A stretch of DNA of 64,000 bases from Siphonodentalium dalli. Its lineage: Eukaryota > Mollusca > Scaphopoda > Gadilida > Siphonodentaliidae. Below the pieces are notes generated by a model that worked only from the letters and a program-made list of their open reading frames with translations, ran no database searches and had not been told where the DNA came from. The DNA lies in assembly GCA_032622095.1 (NCBI GenBank), contig CP136064.1, forward strand, positions 174,662,310-174,726,309, read 5' to 3'. Positions within the stretch are counted from its first letter, which is position 1; each line of letters begins with the position of its first letter. Positions 1 to 11,228 of the stretch are shown here, piece by piece. The translations under genes and the position numbers were made by a program.

Positions 1-48
1 CGGCAACGCGTTTCCAAAGAAATTCACCATTAACGACGATAAATGTTC

Positions 49-116
49 TTACATGTCATCACCGTCAATCAATGTATCAAAGTCAACAGCTGATCGCTGC
101 CTGTTCACTTCACCAT
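49..116 (-). CDS. Candidate last coding exon of an unidentified - strand gene
   Basis: On the minus strand a pyrimidine-rich tract ending TTTTCTACAG (119 down) forms a good splice acceptor. It is followed by 68 nt of open frame ending in a TAA at 49-51. The exon starts with two bases of a split codon, then encodes GEVNRQRSAVDFDTLIDGD, then Asp-Met-stop, an acidic C-terminal tail. No family is recognised. Upstream exons would lie at higher coordinates and none was found. The phase does not fit a direct join to the last recognised GLTP exons. The pairing of acceptor, open frame and stop is seen; that it is expressed is inference, and chance remains possible in a 68-nt interval. Confidence 0.33.
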
Positions 117-768
117 CTGTAGAAAAGAGAAATATAGTTATCTTATTATTCAGTTTATTTCCCTCATAATTGTGTTGAATTTCAACATAAAATATATTTT
201 TATTATAACTATAATAATAACAGTAAAATATAACTGTACTGATACGCATTGGTACTAGTACATGAAAGTGAATCGGTCGCATGCTCGAGTTAGTGTGAAA
301 GTGAAAACTTCCATGTCCTCTTCTGTTGGATATCAAATTGATTTAACCGTGATTGAAGATAAACCACTATTGATCGTCTAATAAAGATTAATTCATTCAA
401 AGAGTAGTAGATCGACTGGTGTTTCGGGAGTGGTAGTGGAGACAGATGTGACAGCCAACCTTATTGAGCATTTATTAAAAGTGCTTCAAGCTGAAAAGAA
501 ACAAGAACAGTTGTTGTAATGGAATTACAAATATATAGAAACACAGTTGATCTCATTCACAAAGTCTAGAAAATAACAATAGTACACAGACAGTAAACTG
601 TCGTCATGCATATGACATCAGCAGTAACACATTCAACTTTAGATCAGAATACATAAACATTGTGCATAAACAACTAGCATCTATATACAATTTGCCAGCA
701 TCATGTACCATACACATGTACATACCCAATGCATGTGATTTATTGTCTATGTTTGTAAGAGTAATTAT
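117..768. other. AT-rich stretch with no recognised feature
   Basis: Apart from the possible intron upstream of the exon at 49-116, no gene, inverted repeat or array was recognised here. Confidence 0.5.
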
Positions 769-1611
769 GCTCGAAACAGGGACCAGCCGAGAGGGCGACG
801 TGGGCGAAGAAGTCGCCCTAGCGCCGTCCGCTTCGCCTTATTTTTGCAGTCGGGCGAAGTTCAAGTCGCCCTGTAAATTCCAAAGTTGACTGACGAAAAT
901 CGGCAAAATGCCCCAAATAATTTATGATAATTTACAACTGTCAACTGTGATTGCACACAATACTCCACTATCAGGGTGTTATAAAACAATTAACACCTGT
1001 ATTGCTCCAATCTGGAAGCATGTTGACAACAGAGTCTGATTACTGGCAGTTGTGAAAACATCGTCGGGCCTCAAGTGTTAATCTGGTTGTTGTGATTTTT
1101 AGATTACCGTGATTACCACAATGAAGATTACAACTCACAGCTCTCACAATGTGTCAGTTCATCACTCCCTCTATGGACTTTGGTTAAAGAAATTTTAAAA
1201 CAAATTCATTTGTGAAGCATCTTAAAATTTCAAACGGGATTAGCGCAGTAAAAGTGTTCATGATTTCGTTTCGTTTCGGTTTGATAAATATTGTTGGCAT
1301 TTTTAAAAACCCGAAAAATATGAAATAAAATCCTGTCATTCTCCCACAATTACGATATAAAATGCTGCTATCCTCTCACAATTATGTTTGGGTATTATTA
1401 ATAGTTATTAGGGTCATGAAGTGAACATAAATACTCCATATTTCAACCATTGTTTCATAAGTTTAATTGACATATTACATCTCTCCTATTTTCGTTCTAT
1501 AGGAGTATAGCGACTCATGTCGTACTCGTAGTACTGATCAATTTAAATTTTGTAGACTCACTTCGCCCTATAGAACGGCCACTTCGCCTTATTTTTATGT
1601 TTACCCATACC

Positions 1612-2135
1612 ATAGTATGGTAAACATAGTGTCGTTGCCCGGATTGACCACTCGTCGTTGGTCCGTCTGTCTGTCTGTCCGTCTGTCCGTAGACACTTTA
1701 CGAGTAATGCGATAACTCAAACATTTTCTATCCGATCGAAAGCAAATTTTGTATATGGGTTTCTCAGCCCAAAATACAGATCGAGTTCGAATATGGGTTT
1801 GATCCGAGTTTTTTTTAGGGAGTTATGGCCCTTTTTCAACTTAGAATTCATGCATTCTGCCATAATTAAAAAAAAATTCATCTGACCATAACCAAATTTA
1901 GTATGTGAGTTGCTCAGTCCAAAATACATATCGAGTTCAAATATGGGTTTGATCCAATATTTTTTAATGGAGTTATGGCCCTTTGACATAGAAATCATGC
2001 ATGTTTCGATAAATCTACAATTTTTCAACTGATAGGAACCAAATTTTGTATGTGAGTTTCTCAACTCAAAATACAGGTCGAGTTCGAATATGGGTTTGAT
2101 CCGATATATTTTAATGGAGTTATGGTCTTTTGATT
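1612..2135 (-). repeat. Tandem array of ~155-bp units (GGCCATAACTC family, reverse orientation)
   Basis: Within the insertion in the hAT-like element, a short palindrome (around TACCATAGTATGGTA) and a TCTG/TCCG-rich microsatellite are followed by about three units. Each contains the words GAGTTATGGCCCTTT, CCAAATTT and AATATGGGTTTGATCC. The same words occur in reverse complement in the arrays at 20.4-22.6 and 50.9-51.6 kb. A further diverged unit is at 2590-2760. Confidence 0.7.
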
Positions 2136-2999
2136 ATTTTATTTATGGCTAAAATATATCAAAGATACCCAGTTGCACTGTCCAAATAGAATCTAATAAA
2201 TCAGGTTTGAATTTGTCTTCTCACACAGAGTTAGTATCCAGTTACAATGCCATGAATTGTCTCTCTGTCTTGCATTGAGATAATTAACTACTAGCATGTG
2301 TTGGCCATATCATATACTATCTCTGTATATACTTTATACTCTATAAAGTATCTCTGGCCATATGCTGGGGATAGCATAGATGGAATGTTTCTACTATATA
2401 TTTTATATGCATGGTTATTTAAATTCCATCTTAAAGGCATAATCTGGTTTCATTGTTTAATAGCATTACTATTGGAGATTAATAATGTGATTGTGTTTAG
2501 TAAATTTGTTGGACATTAATTTCAATTGATTACAAATGTGAATTGAATATTAAAGGGGCACACCAGGTTTGATATATTTTTCTTGTACTCTGCAAGTACA
2601 CTTTAGGCATAATGCGATAACTCTAACATTTTCTATTTGATCGGAACCAAATTTTGTATATGAGTTTCTCAGCCCACAATACAGTTTGAGTTTGAATATG
2701 GTTTCGATCCAATTTATTTAAAGGAGTTATGACCCTTTTTCGAAAACAAATTTGAAAAAAATAATTTTATTTTTTTTATTTTTATGTTTTATAATAATAA
2801 TAATACAAAAAATGTCAGTGACTCTTTCATTGGTTTTCATTTAGATATTGATGATTATGATACACTTTGATAAAAAGGTTCCCAATCTTTTTTTTAAATA
2901 ATTAAAAACAATTTTTTTTAAGTTAAACCAATTTGAAAAAACTAACACAATTAGGTTGTGGTGGTTTAGCATTACCGATCCTGTAAGAGTGTATTCTCT

Positions 3000-3180
3000 T
3001 ATATAAATGCCAGTGACCCATAAATTCCAATAATTTGTGTGATGTAAATTTGTCTATAATAGTACATAAACAGTATACTCTATAATTCAACACCAAAACT
3101 CTCATTTATCCGATCATAGTAAATTTATATCGCCAAGGGATGGGTTAACATCTGCCGATCGTGATCGGCCTCTCGTTATA
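3000..3180. repeat. Dispersed ~180-bp repeat, copy 1
   Basis: Shares a long colinear stretch with 8605-8795, including CCATAAATTCCAATAATTTG, CAGTATACTCTATAATTCAA, and ATGGGTTAA followed by CATCTGC. Both copies pass through a GATGGGTTAA, so they may be part of a TTAA-flanked element. Confidence 0.6.
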
Positions 3181-3239
3181 GTAGGGCGAAGTCATTTCGC
3201 CCTGAAAATCTGGTCTAGGCTGGTCCCTGGCTCGGAACC

Positions 3240-3976
3240 AAGTGGACACTCACACACTAAACGCACATGAAACGTCCAAGGAAGTCAAGAAGTCAATGCA
3301 ATACCGGTACTACAGTTATTTGCAACACCAGGCAATCAGCCGTAGTAACTTCACTTGTCCACATGCATGTGACATGCCTAATGTGGCACAGTACCTCTTT
3401 GTAGTATATTCAACACATGACACAAACACAGATTAAATGCACACGTTATGTGATCCCATTTGAAAGCAAAGTACAATTTATTTCCTACACAAATTAATCC
3501 ACGTCTGGATACCCATGTATGTAGAATTAACATATTTAAATCACTTATTCAATTTCATGAGATTCAACTTTCGATAAGCTCCATGTCCAGACATCAAATC
3601 AGAAACAACAATAATACCACATTATTGGTACAGCACAATACAGATTTCGTTGGACCACCACAAATGATGTGCAAAGAAAACACCGGAACGATTCCACAAT
3701 TATGTGGCAATAAGAGAAGAAAGTTGCTTTGACACAGAATTTCAGCATTTGTGAAAACACATGGGATTAATCAGCACTTACACATTGGCGGGTAACATCA
3801 GACAGATCATGCACCAAGATCATGCATATAGAATCTTTCGAAGTTTCCAATCTCTTATGAAACAAATCCACTATCACTGCTCATAATACAACTGGTACTA
3901 TTTGACATGCTATACAAGTCGCCAATAATGAAATTTTATGGAACTTGACTATGCAACTCCTTTGTTGACATACTTG
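3240..3976. other. No recognised feature
   Basis: Open frames here (for example near 3460-3732) lack similarity or composition suggesting a real gene. No inverted repeats or tandem units were recognised. Confidence 0.5.
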
Positions 3977-4213
3977 TTAACCCTTTCTATATTAAATTAA
4001 TTCTCCCACTCAGTCATAAAAGTATACATTGGAATGGTCTATTATTAATCTGGCGGGATGTTCAGGAAATATGATCAAAGTGCAAAAGGATTTCTATTCA
4101 TTGGTGGGAAATGTTCAGATTATAAGTTCAACTATGCCATTTGTTGAACTTATTATCTTAACATTTCCTACGGGAACTATTCGTCAATGAGTATTTAGTA
4201 TAGAAAGGGTTAA
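3977..4213. mobile_element. TTAA-flanked MITE, family 1 (237 bp), intact copy
   Basis: Ends are TTAACCCTTTCTATA and TATAGAAAGGGTTAA, a perfect 15-bp inverted repeat that includes the TTAA. TTAA target sites with CCCTTT/AAAGGG termini are the hallmark of piggyBac-type transposition, so this is probably a piggyBac-mobilised MITE. Other copies lie at 11027-11228, 14521-14777, 50064-50298 and, split by insertions, 50802-53153. There is no coding capacity. Confidence 0.8.
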
Positions 4214-4282
4214 TAGCATTTAGATATGTGAGATCCTTTTCAGAATCTTTATCTAGTGGAAATTGGAGTTTATAAGGTAAAC

Positions 4283-4520
4283 TTAACCCTTTTAGTGCCA
4301 GGGGCCGATCTCATCGGCCCTAATTTATGGTCTGTAGAGTGCCCTAAAAAAAAATAAAAAATTGTTTTTTTTCTTTTTAAATATATTTTTTTGGGGTTAG
4401 GCCAATGCATTCTCTTATATATGCGAGGCGACCTATGGTCAACTCGCATATATAAGAGAATGCATTGGCACAGGGTATATGGGTCGATACAAAAATCGGA
4501 CCTGGCACTCAAAGGGTTAA
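4283..4520. mobile_element. TTAA-flanked MITE, family 2 (238 bp) with internal hairpin
   Basis: Ends TTAACCCTTTTAGTGCCAGG and (C)CTGGCACTCAAAGGGTTAA form an imperfect ~20-bp inverted repeat including TTAA. The interior differs from family 1. It holds a strong hairpin at 4402-4468, whose arms contain CCAATGCATTCTC, TTATATATGCGAG and the reverse complement. The same hairpin reappears as the termini of the element at 22839-23172, and a partial right end is at ~60860-60900. Confidence 0.8.
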
Positions 4521-4825
4521 GAACCACCATAGGGGATGGAATATCCACATGGAAAGAGTTTTGTCCATGCATTCATTGCAGAGTTATGGCCCTTAGAGTG
4601 AAAATGCATCTGTGTCAGACTAAGACATCTTTCAAGATAAGCCACCTCAGAAAATTAATAAACCTCAGTGAAAAGCCAACTGGAATGATACCCTGTTCCA
4701 AGTGGTATATAACATGTGTAACAGAATTTACGCTTGAACATAGCAATGATTCTTCACATACAGGTCCGAAAGCCATGTGTTGTTCACATGCTTCCTTTCA
4801 ATTTGGCATCTGTATTCTTTTTCAG

Positions 4826-4940
4826 TTGTACTGATTTGGCAGCAGCAACTAATGTTGGAAGAGTGTTGGCCCAACGCTGTTCAGAATGTGGTATCCTTGA
4901 TGTGTTCTTCGATTATGAGATGACCACAGACTCAGAACAA
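4826..4940 (+). CDS. MRPL18: uL18m internal exon
   Basis: The acceptor TTTTTCAG at 4818-4825 is followed by 115 nt. The first base completes a split codon and the last codon (Gln) ends at a GTAATT donor. It encodes the segment with GRVLAQRCSECGI and DVFFDYEMTTDSEQ. Confidence 0.78.
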
Positions 4941-7900
4941 GTAATTAGCTCAATTTTACATTAATTACAGAATTGAATAAAAGGTTGCTCACCAAAATGC
5001 CCCCAAAAAAGGTGGCAGGTTTTAATGATTTATGGGTTTCTGATCCCTATACTACAAACTGTAGGAGGAATTGATTACACCAATATAATACATAGTGCAT
5101 ATTCACTAAATATGTTGCACATCTTCAATGTGTCAAGAAATGGTCAATAACTCTAAAATAAAAAGAAATTAACATTTCTATGTCGAAAAATGGCAATAAC
5201 TCCCACTGAACTCAAATCGCAGGTGCGTAGGTTCCCATGCTGGTTGACATATGTGCCAAGATTAAAGATATATTATGGACTTACTTGAGTGAATAAAACT
5301 GATAAGTTAATAACTACTAACTATATCCTGGAAGAATGTAGCAATAAACTAAGATTATCGAAAATGCCAACCACAATCGACAGTACCGTTTCAGAGAACA
5401 CACAACGTTTGAAATACGCACAAATGTAAATATTTACTACATTTATCTTGACAAATTATTTTGCATAAACATTACAGCAATGATTCCGCCAAAAATAGTC
5501 ACTGCGTGTAATTTGTTTATAACAATGATAATGTTTTACCTGCTGTATTATGCCTATTTTGATATTAGATTTGTGTAAATAACTTATTTTGGCATGATTC
5601 TTTGTTAATCCGTTCCGAACTCCTCAGTGGAGTGTTTCACATCACTTTAAAAAAAATTCGGAATACAGACTCGGACAAAAGATGCATCGCAAGATGTACG
5701 ATTCTGTGTGTCAAAAAAGGACAAAATGACTCCGAATGTACTCAAAATCGCAGGTTCCCAAGCTGGTTGACATCTGTGCCAAGTTTTTAAAAAATTGACC
5801 AGAAAATGACGGAATACAGGCTCGGACAAAAGATGCTTCCCAGGATGTATGATTCTGTCGAAAAAGGGCAATAACTCTGCCAAAATGACACGGATTGAAC
5901 TCAAAATTGCAAGTGCACAAGATCCCATGCTGTTTGATATATATATGTGCCAAGTTCTAAAAAAATTTACCAGAAAATGACAGAATACAGACTCGGACAA
6001 AATTCCAGACGGCTGGACACGGATAGATGGACTGACGAGGGTCATTACTATAGTCCTCTGATGGAATGTTCGGGGACAATTATATTGAGGATTGGTATCT
6101 ACTTAAACTTCTTATGAGCTAACATTCAGAATTTCACAATTTCACCTTATCAACCCGTAATGTCAAAATATTTGTGGTACCCTGTATAGTTGCGTAGAAA
6201 CTAACATACAAAATATGAATTCAATAGAATAACGCAAACTATCATCTGGAAAGCAATAATATGCAAAATTTCTAAGTCGAAAAGGCCCACAATTCCAGGA
6301 ATGAAAGTGTCAATGACACTGTAGCTCAACTTGGTAAGGAGTTAATGAATAGCATGATAAAGAAGAAAGTCAAAATAGGAGGCTCCCATCTAGTGGTCGC
6401 CCCGATGATCCATATGAAGTTTGGGGATGATCGGATAAGGGATGTGGTCTGTAGGGTGCGCGCCAAAGGATTTAGTCATACAAAGAGTTAATTTCCAAGA
6501 TGGCCGTTGTTGGCCGTGTTTTTCAACGATTTTGGGTCAAAATAGGAGGCTCCCATCTAGAGGTCACCCGAAGATCCATATTAAGTTTGGTGATGATCAG
6601 ATGAGGGATGTGGTCTGCAGGGTGTGCAAAGGATTTAGTCATACAAAGAGTAAATTGTAAGATGGCCTGTAATAACATTTCCAATACTACAATTTAGTGT
6701 CACTGCCATGTTTGTTTGTGTACAGTTCAGAAAAGCATACCAGGCATATTTTGCCACACCCAGTGTAGCTCTTGTTCAAATTAAAAACAAATTTTAACCA
6801 CCACTTAGCCAAGTGAAATCATTTAACTGGACCAATGGAGCTCTAGGTCCTTGTGTGCTTGGACTTACATAAATAAAGTGAGTAGATGGGCGCGATGCGC
6901 CCGGGATGGTCGAAAAGATCGAGTGATCTTCTCCTTCACCCCACGGTTTGTTGTTGTTGGAGATATGGCACACAGAAAAAAGTCATGTCTGAACACGGCA
7001 AAAGCGGACACAATGGATTTATGTTATCTCTTTGATTTAATTGAATGGATGGATTATTTGGGGAAGAGCCCACGAGCTTTAATATGGGGTGTGAGGGGTG
7101 ACCCGGTGGGTCCCTTTAATATATGGTTGAGCTGAGCGTGTCATCTGGTGCGCTGAAAAAGGAGCGGGGCCCGTGTTATAATTTTAAAATAGTGTTAGTT
7201 TGTTAGTTGTTTAAAAAAACAACCAATCGCAAGGCAGAGCGTGTGATTCAATGCGCCATCATACCGCTATTCTGCTATAGCCAAATGCGCAGAGACAGTA
7301 TGTTTTGTTTATTTCGTTGTTTCTGGATGGGCCGCCCTACATTCCATGGCACGGGCGTAGGCGAAGACTCTGACAATTTTATGTGCAGAGTTATTTGGGT
7401 TCCGATAAGTGAAGTAAATCTGAAGATTATGTATAAGATAGACTTTAATTGTTGACGATGTGAATGGTTTTGTACAGAGATATATATGATTACATGATTA
7501 CATTCAATAGATTTTTTTGGTTTTATATATTTGTTTTTTTTTGGTAATTTCTTTATTTTGTTAAAATATGTATACATTTAGTTCATGTCAGTGTGTTCTT
7601 GGGCCATGAGCCGTCCTGCTCCCGAAGAATGTCAGAGCGGCAAGCGGGACGATCATATTTTGGTATATGTCGTTCCTAACTCGTTGAGAGCTATGACCAC
7701 TTATGGGTCTGTAGTTCCTGCACCCCACCCCAAGCTAGTGCTGGGTCGGTTTTCAAGCCGGATCCCGCTTGGTTGGTGTTGTTAGGTGAGTGCAATGTGT
7801 ATGACATGAGCGCTAGCTTTTGAAAGTGAATTTGTAATTATATTGGTGGCGGGCAGTGCCTGTTATAGAAATGATTGCGTCTTCCCCCAGTTTGAATGGG

Positions 7901-9576
7901 TTCCCAGGGCGCGGGCGTAAGTGAAATCATCTTCTTGTTGTAGTTTATTGGTTGAAAAAATATGTACGATGGTAGACAATGGTAAAAAAATAATAAAGTG
8001 AGTAGATCTTCTCCTTCACCCCACGGTTGTTGTTGTTGGAGATAGGCACACAGAAAATAGTCATGTCTGAACACGGCAAAAGCGGACACAATTGGATTAA
8101 TGTTATCTCTTTGATTTAATTGAATGGATGGATTATTTGAGGAAGAGCCCACGAGCTTTAATATGGGGTGTGAGGGGTGACCCGGTGGGTCCCTTTAATA
8201 TATGGTTGAGCTGAGCGTGTCATCTGGTGCGCTGAAAAAGGAGCGGGGCCCGCGTTATAATTTTAAAATAGTGTTAGTTTGTTAGTTGTTTAAAAAAACA
8301 ACCAACTGCAAGGCAGAGCGTGTGATTCAATGTGATTCAATGCGCCATCATACTGCTATTCTGCTATAGCCAAATGCGCAGAGACAGTATGTTTTGTTTA
8401 TTGGACTTACATTGGATCAAACAGGACAGATATAGTTGATTTAACCCCTTTTACCCATTCCATGTCTTTAACCTTTTCCATTATTAAATAACTATATTAT
8501 TTTGTTATCTCACATGGCAATTTGCAACAGCATAAATAGAACTGCTTACACTAAGATAGTGGTGACAGGCTCTATAGTATAGATGTTATATTAAACCCTC
8601 CTCTTTTGACCCATAAATTCCAATAATTTGTGTTATTATGTACATTTGTCCATACTACTTTATATCATAACAGTATACTCTATAATTCAAAATCAAAACT
8701 CTGGATTATGATTCTGAACATAGCAATTTACTATCGCCAAGTGATGGGTTAAACATCTGCTGATGGTGATCGCCCTCTAGTTCATAAAATTTTTTTCTTC
8801 TAATTTGATAGCTCCCATCTGTAGGTAACCCTGAACAGGTACATGTAACTGTAAATTTTCAAAACAATTCTCCAATAGATATGGGTTGTAGGGTGTGCAG
8901 ATGAATTCAAATATGAAATCCAATAGGCTGCTGGGGACCATGTTTTTTAACAAATTTTGGGCAAAAATCGATTACTCCCATTCAGAGGTCGCCCCGATGA
9001 TATGTATTAAGTTTAGTGACCATCGGATGAAGGATGCGGCCTGTAAGGTGCACCGAAGAAGTTGGTCATGCAAAGAGTAAAATCCAAGATGGACACTGGC
9101 CATTATGTTTTTCTTCGAATCTAGGGGATATCCTAAACATACCTGTAAGTTTTAAAAACAATTCTCCAATAAATGTGAGCTGCAAGGTGTGCCTATTAAT
9201 TAAAATGTGAAATCAAATAGGCTGGTGGGGGGAGGGGCACGTTTAAAAAAAATATTCAGGAAAAATCAATGGCTCCCATTTAGAAGGACACTAGAGTTTG
9301 ACAATCAGATGAAGGATGTGGTCTGTAGGGTATGCCAAAGGAAATTAATGACAATGGATGCCAACCCATGGAAATAGCTCAAAATTGCGAAGGTTTTGAT
9401 ACTATTCCTGTTCTTTTGATCTACAGTTGAAGTCATTCCTCATTGAGATGGAGGAAGGTGGAATAACTTTAAAGGAACCAGCCATGCACGAGGAGCCCTA
9501 CACACCTGGGATCGACTATGAAAAGCCTAACCGATATGATGAGGAGGACCATCCAGATGATATTCAGGTGGCATGA
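4826..9576 (+). CDS. MRPL18: Mitochondrial large ribosomal subunit protein uL18m, C-terminal part (two exons)
   Basis: Exons 4826-4940 and 9427-9576 join in phase 0 across a 4.5-kb intron with consensus GT (GTAATT) and AG (TTGATCTACAG) sites. The predicted product begins inside the uL18 fold with CTDLAAATNVGRVLAQRC, then CGI, the pattern in which mitochondrial and bacterial uL18 proteins pack against 5S rRNA or its mitochondrial replacement. It continues with FLIEMEEGGITLKEP and an acidic tail ending at TGA 9574-9576. Family knowledge places it in the mitoribosomal large subunit. The N-terminal ~90 residues are absent; no upstream exon was recognised in 1-4825, so the 5' part probably lies off the window. 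The intron contains a tandem array, pearl-like fragments and two LINE 3' fragments. Assignment to uL18m rests on motif recognition, not a search. Confidence 0.75.
5140..6062 (+). repeat. Tandem array of ~160-bp units in the uL18m intron
   Basis: Three diverged units share GGCAATAACTC, CTCAAAATCGCA, CCATGCTG(G)TTGA, GTGCCAAG and AATACAGACTCGGAC. The array ends in a short GGAC/GATGGAC-rich stretch near 6010-6040. Its architecture matches the other ATAACTC arrays in the window. Confidence 0.65.
6301..6665 (+). repeat. Pearl-like array element, head plus two diverged units (truncated)
   Basis: Starts with the family head ATGAAAGTGTCAATGACACT followed by GTAGCTCAACTTGG. Units then contain AAGATGGCC, GTGGTCTGTAGGGTG and GGATTTAGTCATACAAAGAG. 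No tail hairpin is present, so the 3' end is lost. Confidence 0.7.
6880..7983 (-). mobile_element. LINE 3' fragment, copy A (5'-truncated Jockey-like element)
   Basis: Near-identical to 11504-12602 in the 3' region of the Jockey-like LINE at 11.5-14.5 kb. It shares the same 3' boundary (ATCTACTC on the minus strand), as expected for 5'-truncated LINE insertions. Short ORFs here are untranslated-region shadows. Together with copy B it is bracketed by GGACTTACAT at 6861-6870 and 8403-8412. Confidence 0.8.
8000..8402 (-). mobile_element. LINE 3' fragment, copy B
   Basis: A second, shorter 3' fragment of the same family, lacking the GGGCGCG segment near the end. It begins right after an A-rich TAATAAAG tail that separates it from copy A. 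Its right end abuts GGACTTACAT, which matches the sequence left of copy A. Confidence 0.8.
8605..8795. repeat. Dispersed ~180-bp repeat, copy 2
   Basis: Colinear with 3000-3180; shares CCATAAATTCCAATAATTTG, CAGTATACTCTATAATTCAA and GATGGGTTAA. Confidence 0.6.
8815..9345 (+). repeat. Diverged pearl-like array fragment
   Basis: Three degenerate units contain CAATAGGCTG, CCATGTTTTTTAA, GCCCCGATGAT, AAGTTTAGTGA and AAGAGTAAAATCCAAGATGG. Neither head nor tail modules are seen. Confidence 0.6.
9427..9576 (+). CDS. MRPL18: uL18m terminal exon
   Basis: Acceptor TGATCTACAG; 150 nt in phase 0 ending in TGA. It encodes KSFLIEMEEGGITLKEP followed by a Glu/Asp-rich tail that ends DDIQVA. An ATTAAA at about 9633 is a possible polyadenylation signal. 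Confidence 0.78.
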   Translation: MKSFLIEMEEGGITLKEPAMHEEPYTPGIDYEKPNRYDEEDHPDDIQVA

Positions 9577-9716
9577 GTCTCGAGAGACACAAGTGTAATT
9601 CTTGTTCCAGCTGTGTGAGGATTATGATTCTGTATTAAATGTTCTCATTCATAAAGTTATTAATTACATGTCCCATTAATTCCACCATTTGAACAAGTAC
9701 TGATATCTTGTTACAT

Positions 9717-10529
9717 CATGGACCAGCCGAGAGGGCGACGTGGGTGAAGAAGTCTCCCTATTCTTGCTCACTTCGCCCTAATTTTGCAGTCGGGCGAAGT
9801 TTAAGTCGCCCTGAAATTTCCGAAAGTTGACCGACGAAAATCGGGAAAATATTCATCCTAATTTACTGCTAACATTGATTGAACCCAGTTATCCATAGAC
9901 AGGGTCTTGTAACACACCATAATTCTTATTGACATCTATATTAATCCGATGTAGGAGCGTATTCACACCTGAGAGTTGATTGCAGACAACTGTGAATACA
10001 TCGTAATGTGTCTATATACAGTGACTTGTGATTATGGGATTATCACACCTGAAGATTACAACTCATACACCTTACCATGTGTCAGTTCGTCACCCCTTTG
10101 TTAAAGTTTGTAAAGGCCAGAACAACTTTTAACGAGTTTGAATATTCAAGATTTCCTTTCGTTTAGAATTTTTTTTAGTAATCATGAGCATTGTTTAATA
10201 TTTTGTTTTTGTATTCATGAGCGGTTCTAAAATGCAGTTCTCCCAAAATTATTAGATAAAATGCTACCATTCTATGACAATTATGTTTGGACATTATTCA
10301 TAGTTATTAGAATAATGATTTGAACATAATTATTCCATATTTGAACCATTGTTTCATCATTTTAATTTAGATATTACATATCTCCTATTTTCGTTATATG
10401 TATGACTACTGTACTGGTCGATTTAAATATTGTAAAGGCCACTTCGCCCTATTGAACGCCCACTTCGCCCTATTTTTGTGACAGGGAGAAGTCACTTCGC
10501 CCTGAAAATCAGGTCTAGGCTGGTCCCTG
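9717..10529. mobile_element. Non-autonomous hAT-like element, copy 2 (813 bp)
   Basis: Left end CATGGACCAGCC, right end GGCTGGTCCCTG, flanked by a perfect 8-bp duplication TGTTACAT (9709-9716 and 10530-10537). The interior is colinear with copy 1 (777-3229), including the CTTCGCCCT subterminal repeats at both ends, but lacks the nested insertions. No transposase gene. Confidence 0.88.
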
Positions 10530-10537
10530 TGTTACAT

Positions 10538-11026
10538 TGCATATTTTTTCTCCTTAGTGTAAACATATTTTTATTTCCAAACATAATACACATAATACAA
10601 AAATGACATAAATATACAACATATAAGAGATAGTGTATGGAAATGAGGATCAGACAACAAGCCCAAGGGCTTATATGAAGTCTTCTCCTTAAAAGTGTAT
10701 TAATGCCCCAGCGGAAATGGTGATGTATTAATGAACTGAAGGGCTATTAAACATTAAAGGCCTGTTTTAAACGTCGCACCCAAGATATGTCAGTCAAATT
10801 AGTATTAAAATGAAAGCTCCTCTGCAGCATGACATAAAACCAACAAAATTTCTCTCACATGACCCGACAAGTTATACTTTGAAGTTTTTTGTGACAATAT
10901 ATATATGACTTGACTGACATAGGACGTTTCACAAAATTTGGAATAGATATTTTTCTGAGGTATATGAAGGATTTATGGGGGTGGTTAACAAAAATCCCAA
11001 TTCGTAATTTCAAAAGCAGGAACATT
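10538..11026. other. No recognised feature
   Basis: AT-rich stretch without convincing open frames, arrays or long inverted repeats. Confidence 0.5.
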
Positions 11027-11228
11027 GCCTTTCTATACTAAATGCTCATTGATGACTAAGTCGTTTGTTGAACTTATTATCTGAACATTTCCCACCAATA
11101 CATTGGACTCCTGCACTTTTATAACTGTTTGCTTATTTTGCATTAAAACACCCCCAGAAGAATAATAGTCCTTTCCAATATATACTTTTATAAATGAGTA
11201 GGAGAATCCATAGTATATAAATGGTTAA
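11027..11228. mobile_element. TTAA-flanked MITE, family 1, reversed and worn copy
   Basis: Reads as the reverse of 3977-4213: CCTTTCTATACTAAATGCTC near the left end and GGAGAATCC...ATGGTTAA at the right. The left TTAA is decayed. Confidence 0.65.

Larger units (their letters stand above)
777..3229. mobile_element. Non-autonomous hAT-like element, copy 1, with nested insertions
   Basis: The left end reads CAGGGACCAGCC and the right end GGCTGGTCCCTG, a perfect 12-bp terminal inverted repeat. The flanks are GCTCGAAA (769-776) and GCTCGGAA (3230-3237), an 8-bp target duplication with one mismatch. CAGGG termini and 8-bp duplications are typical of the hAT superfamily. Subterminal regions carry several copies of CTTCGCCCT and its complement. 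Compared with the uninterrupted relative at 9717-10529, about 1.6 kb (near 1599-3181) is extra sequence inserted close to the right end. No transposase is seen. Confidence 0.85.

Noticed and set aside
4391-4834. 147-codon ORF upstream of the uL18m exon
   Set aside because: Crosses a TTAA MITE and the intron; only its last codons overlap the real exon frame region.
6851-7785. Several ORFs in LINE copy A, repeated in 11860-12299
   Set aside because: They lie in the 3' untranslated part of the LINE in the opposite orientation; their repetition reflects the transposon, not a gene.
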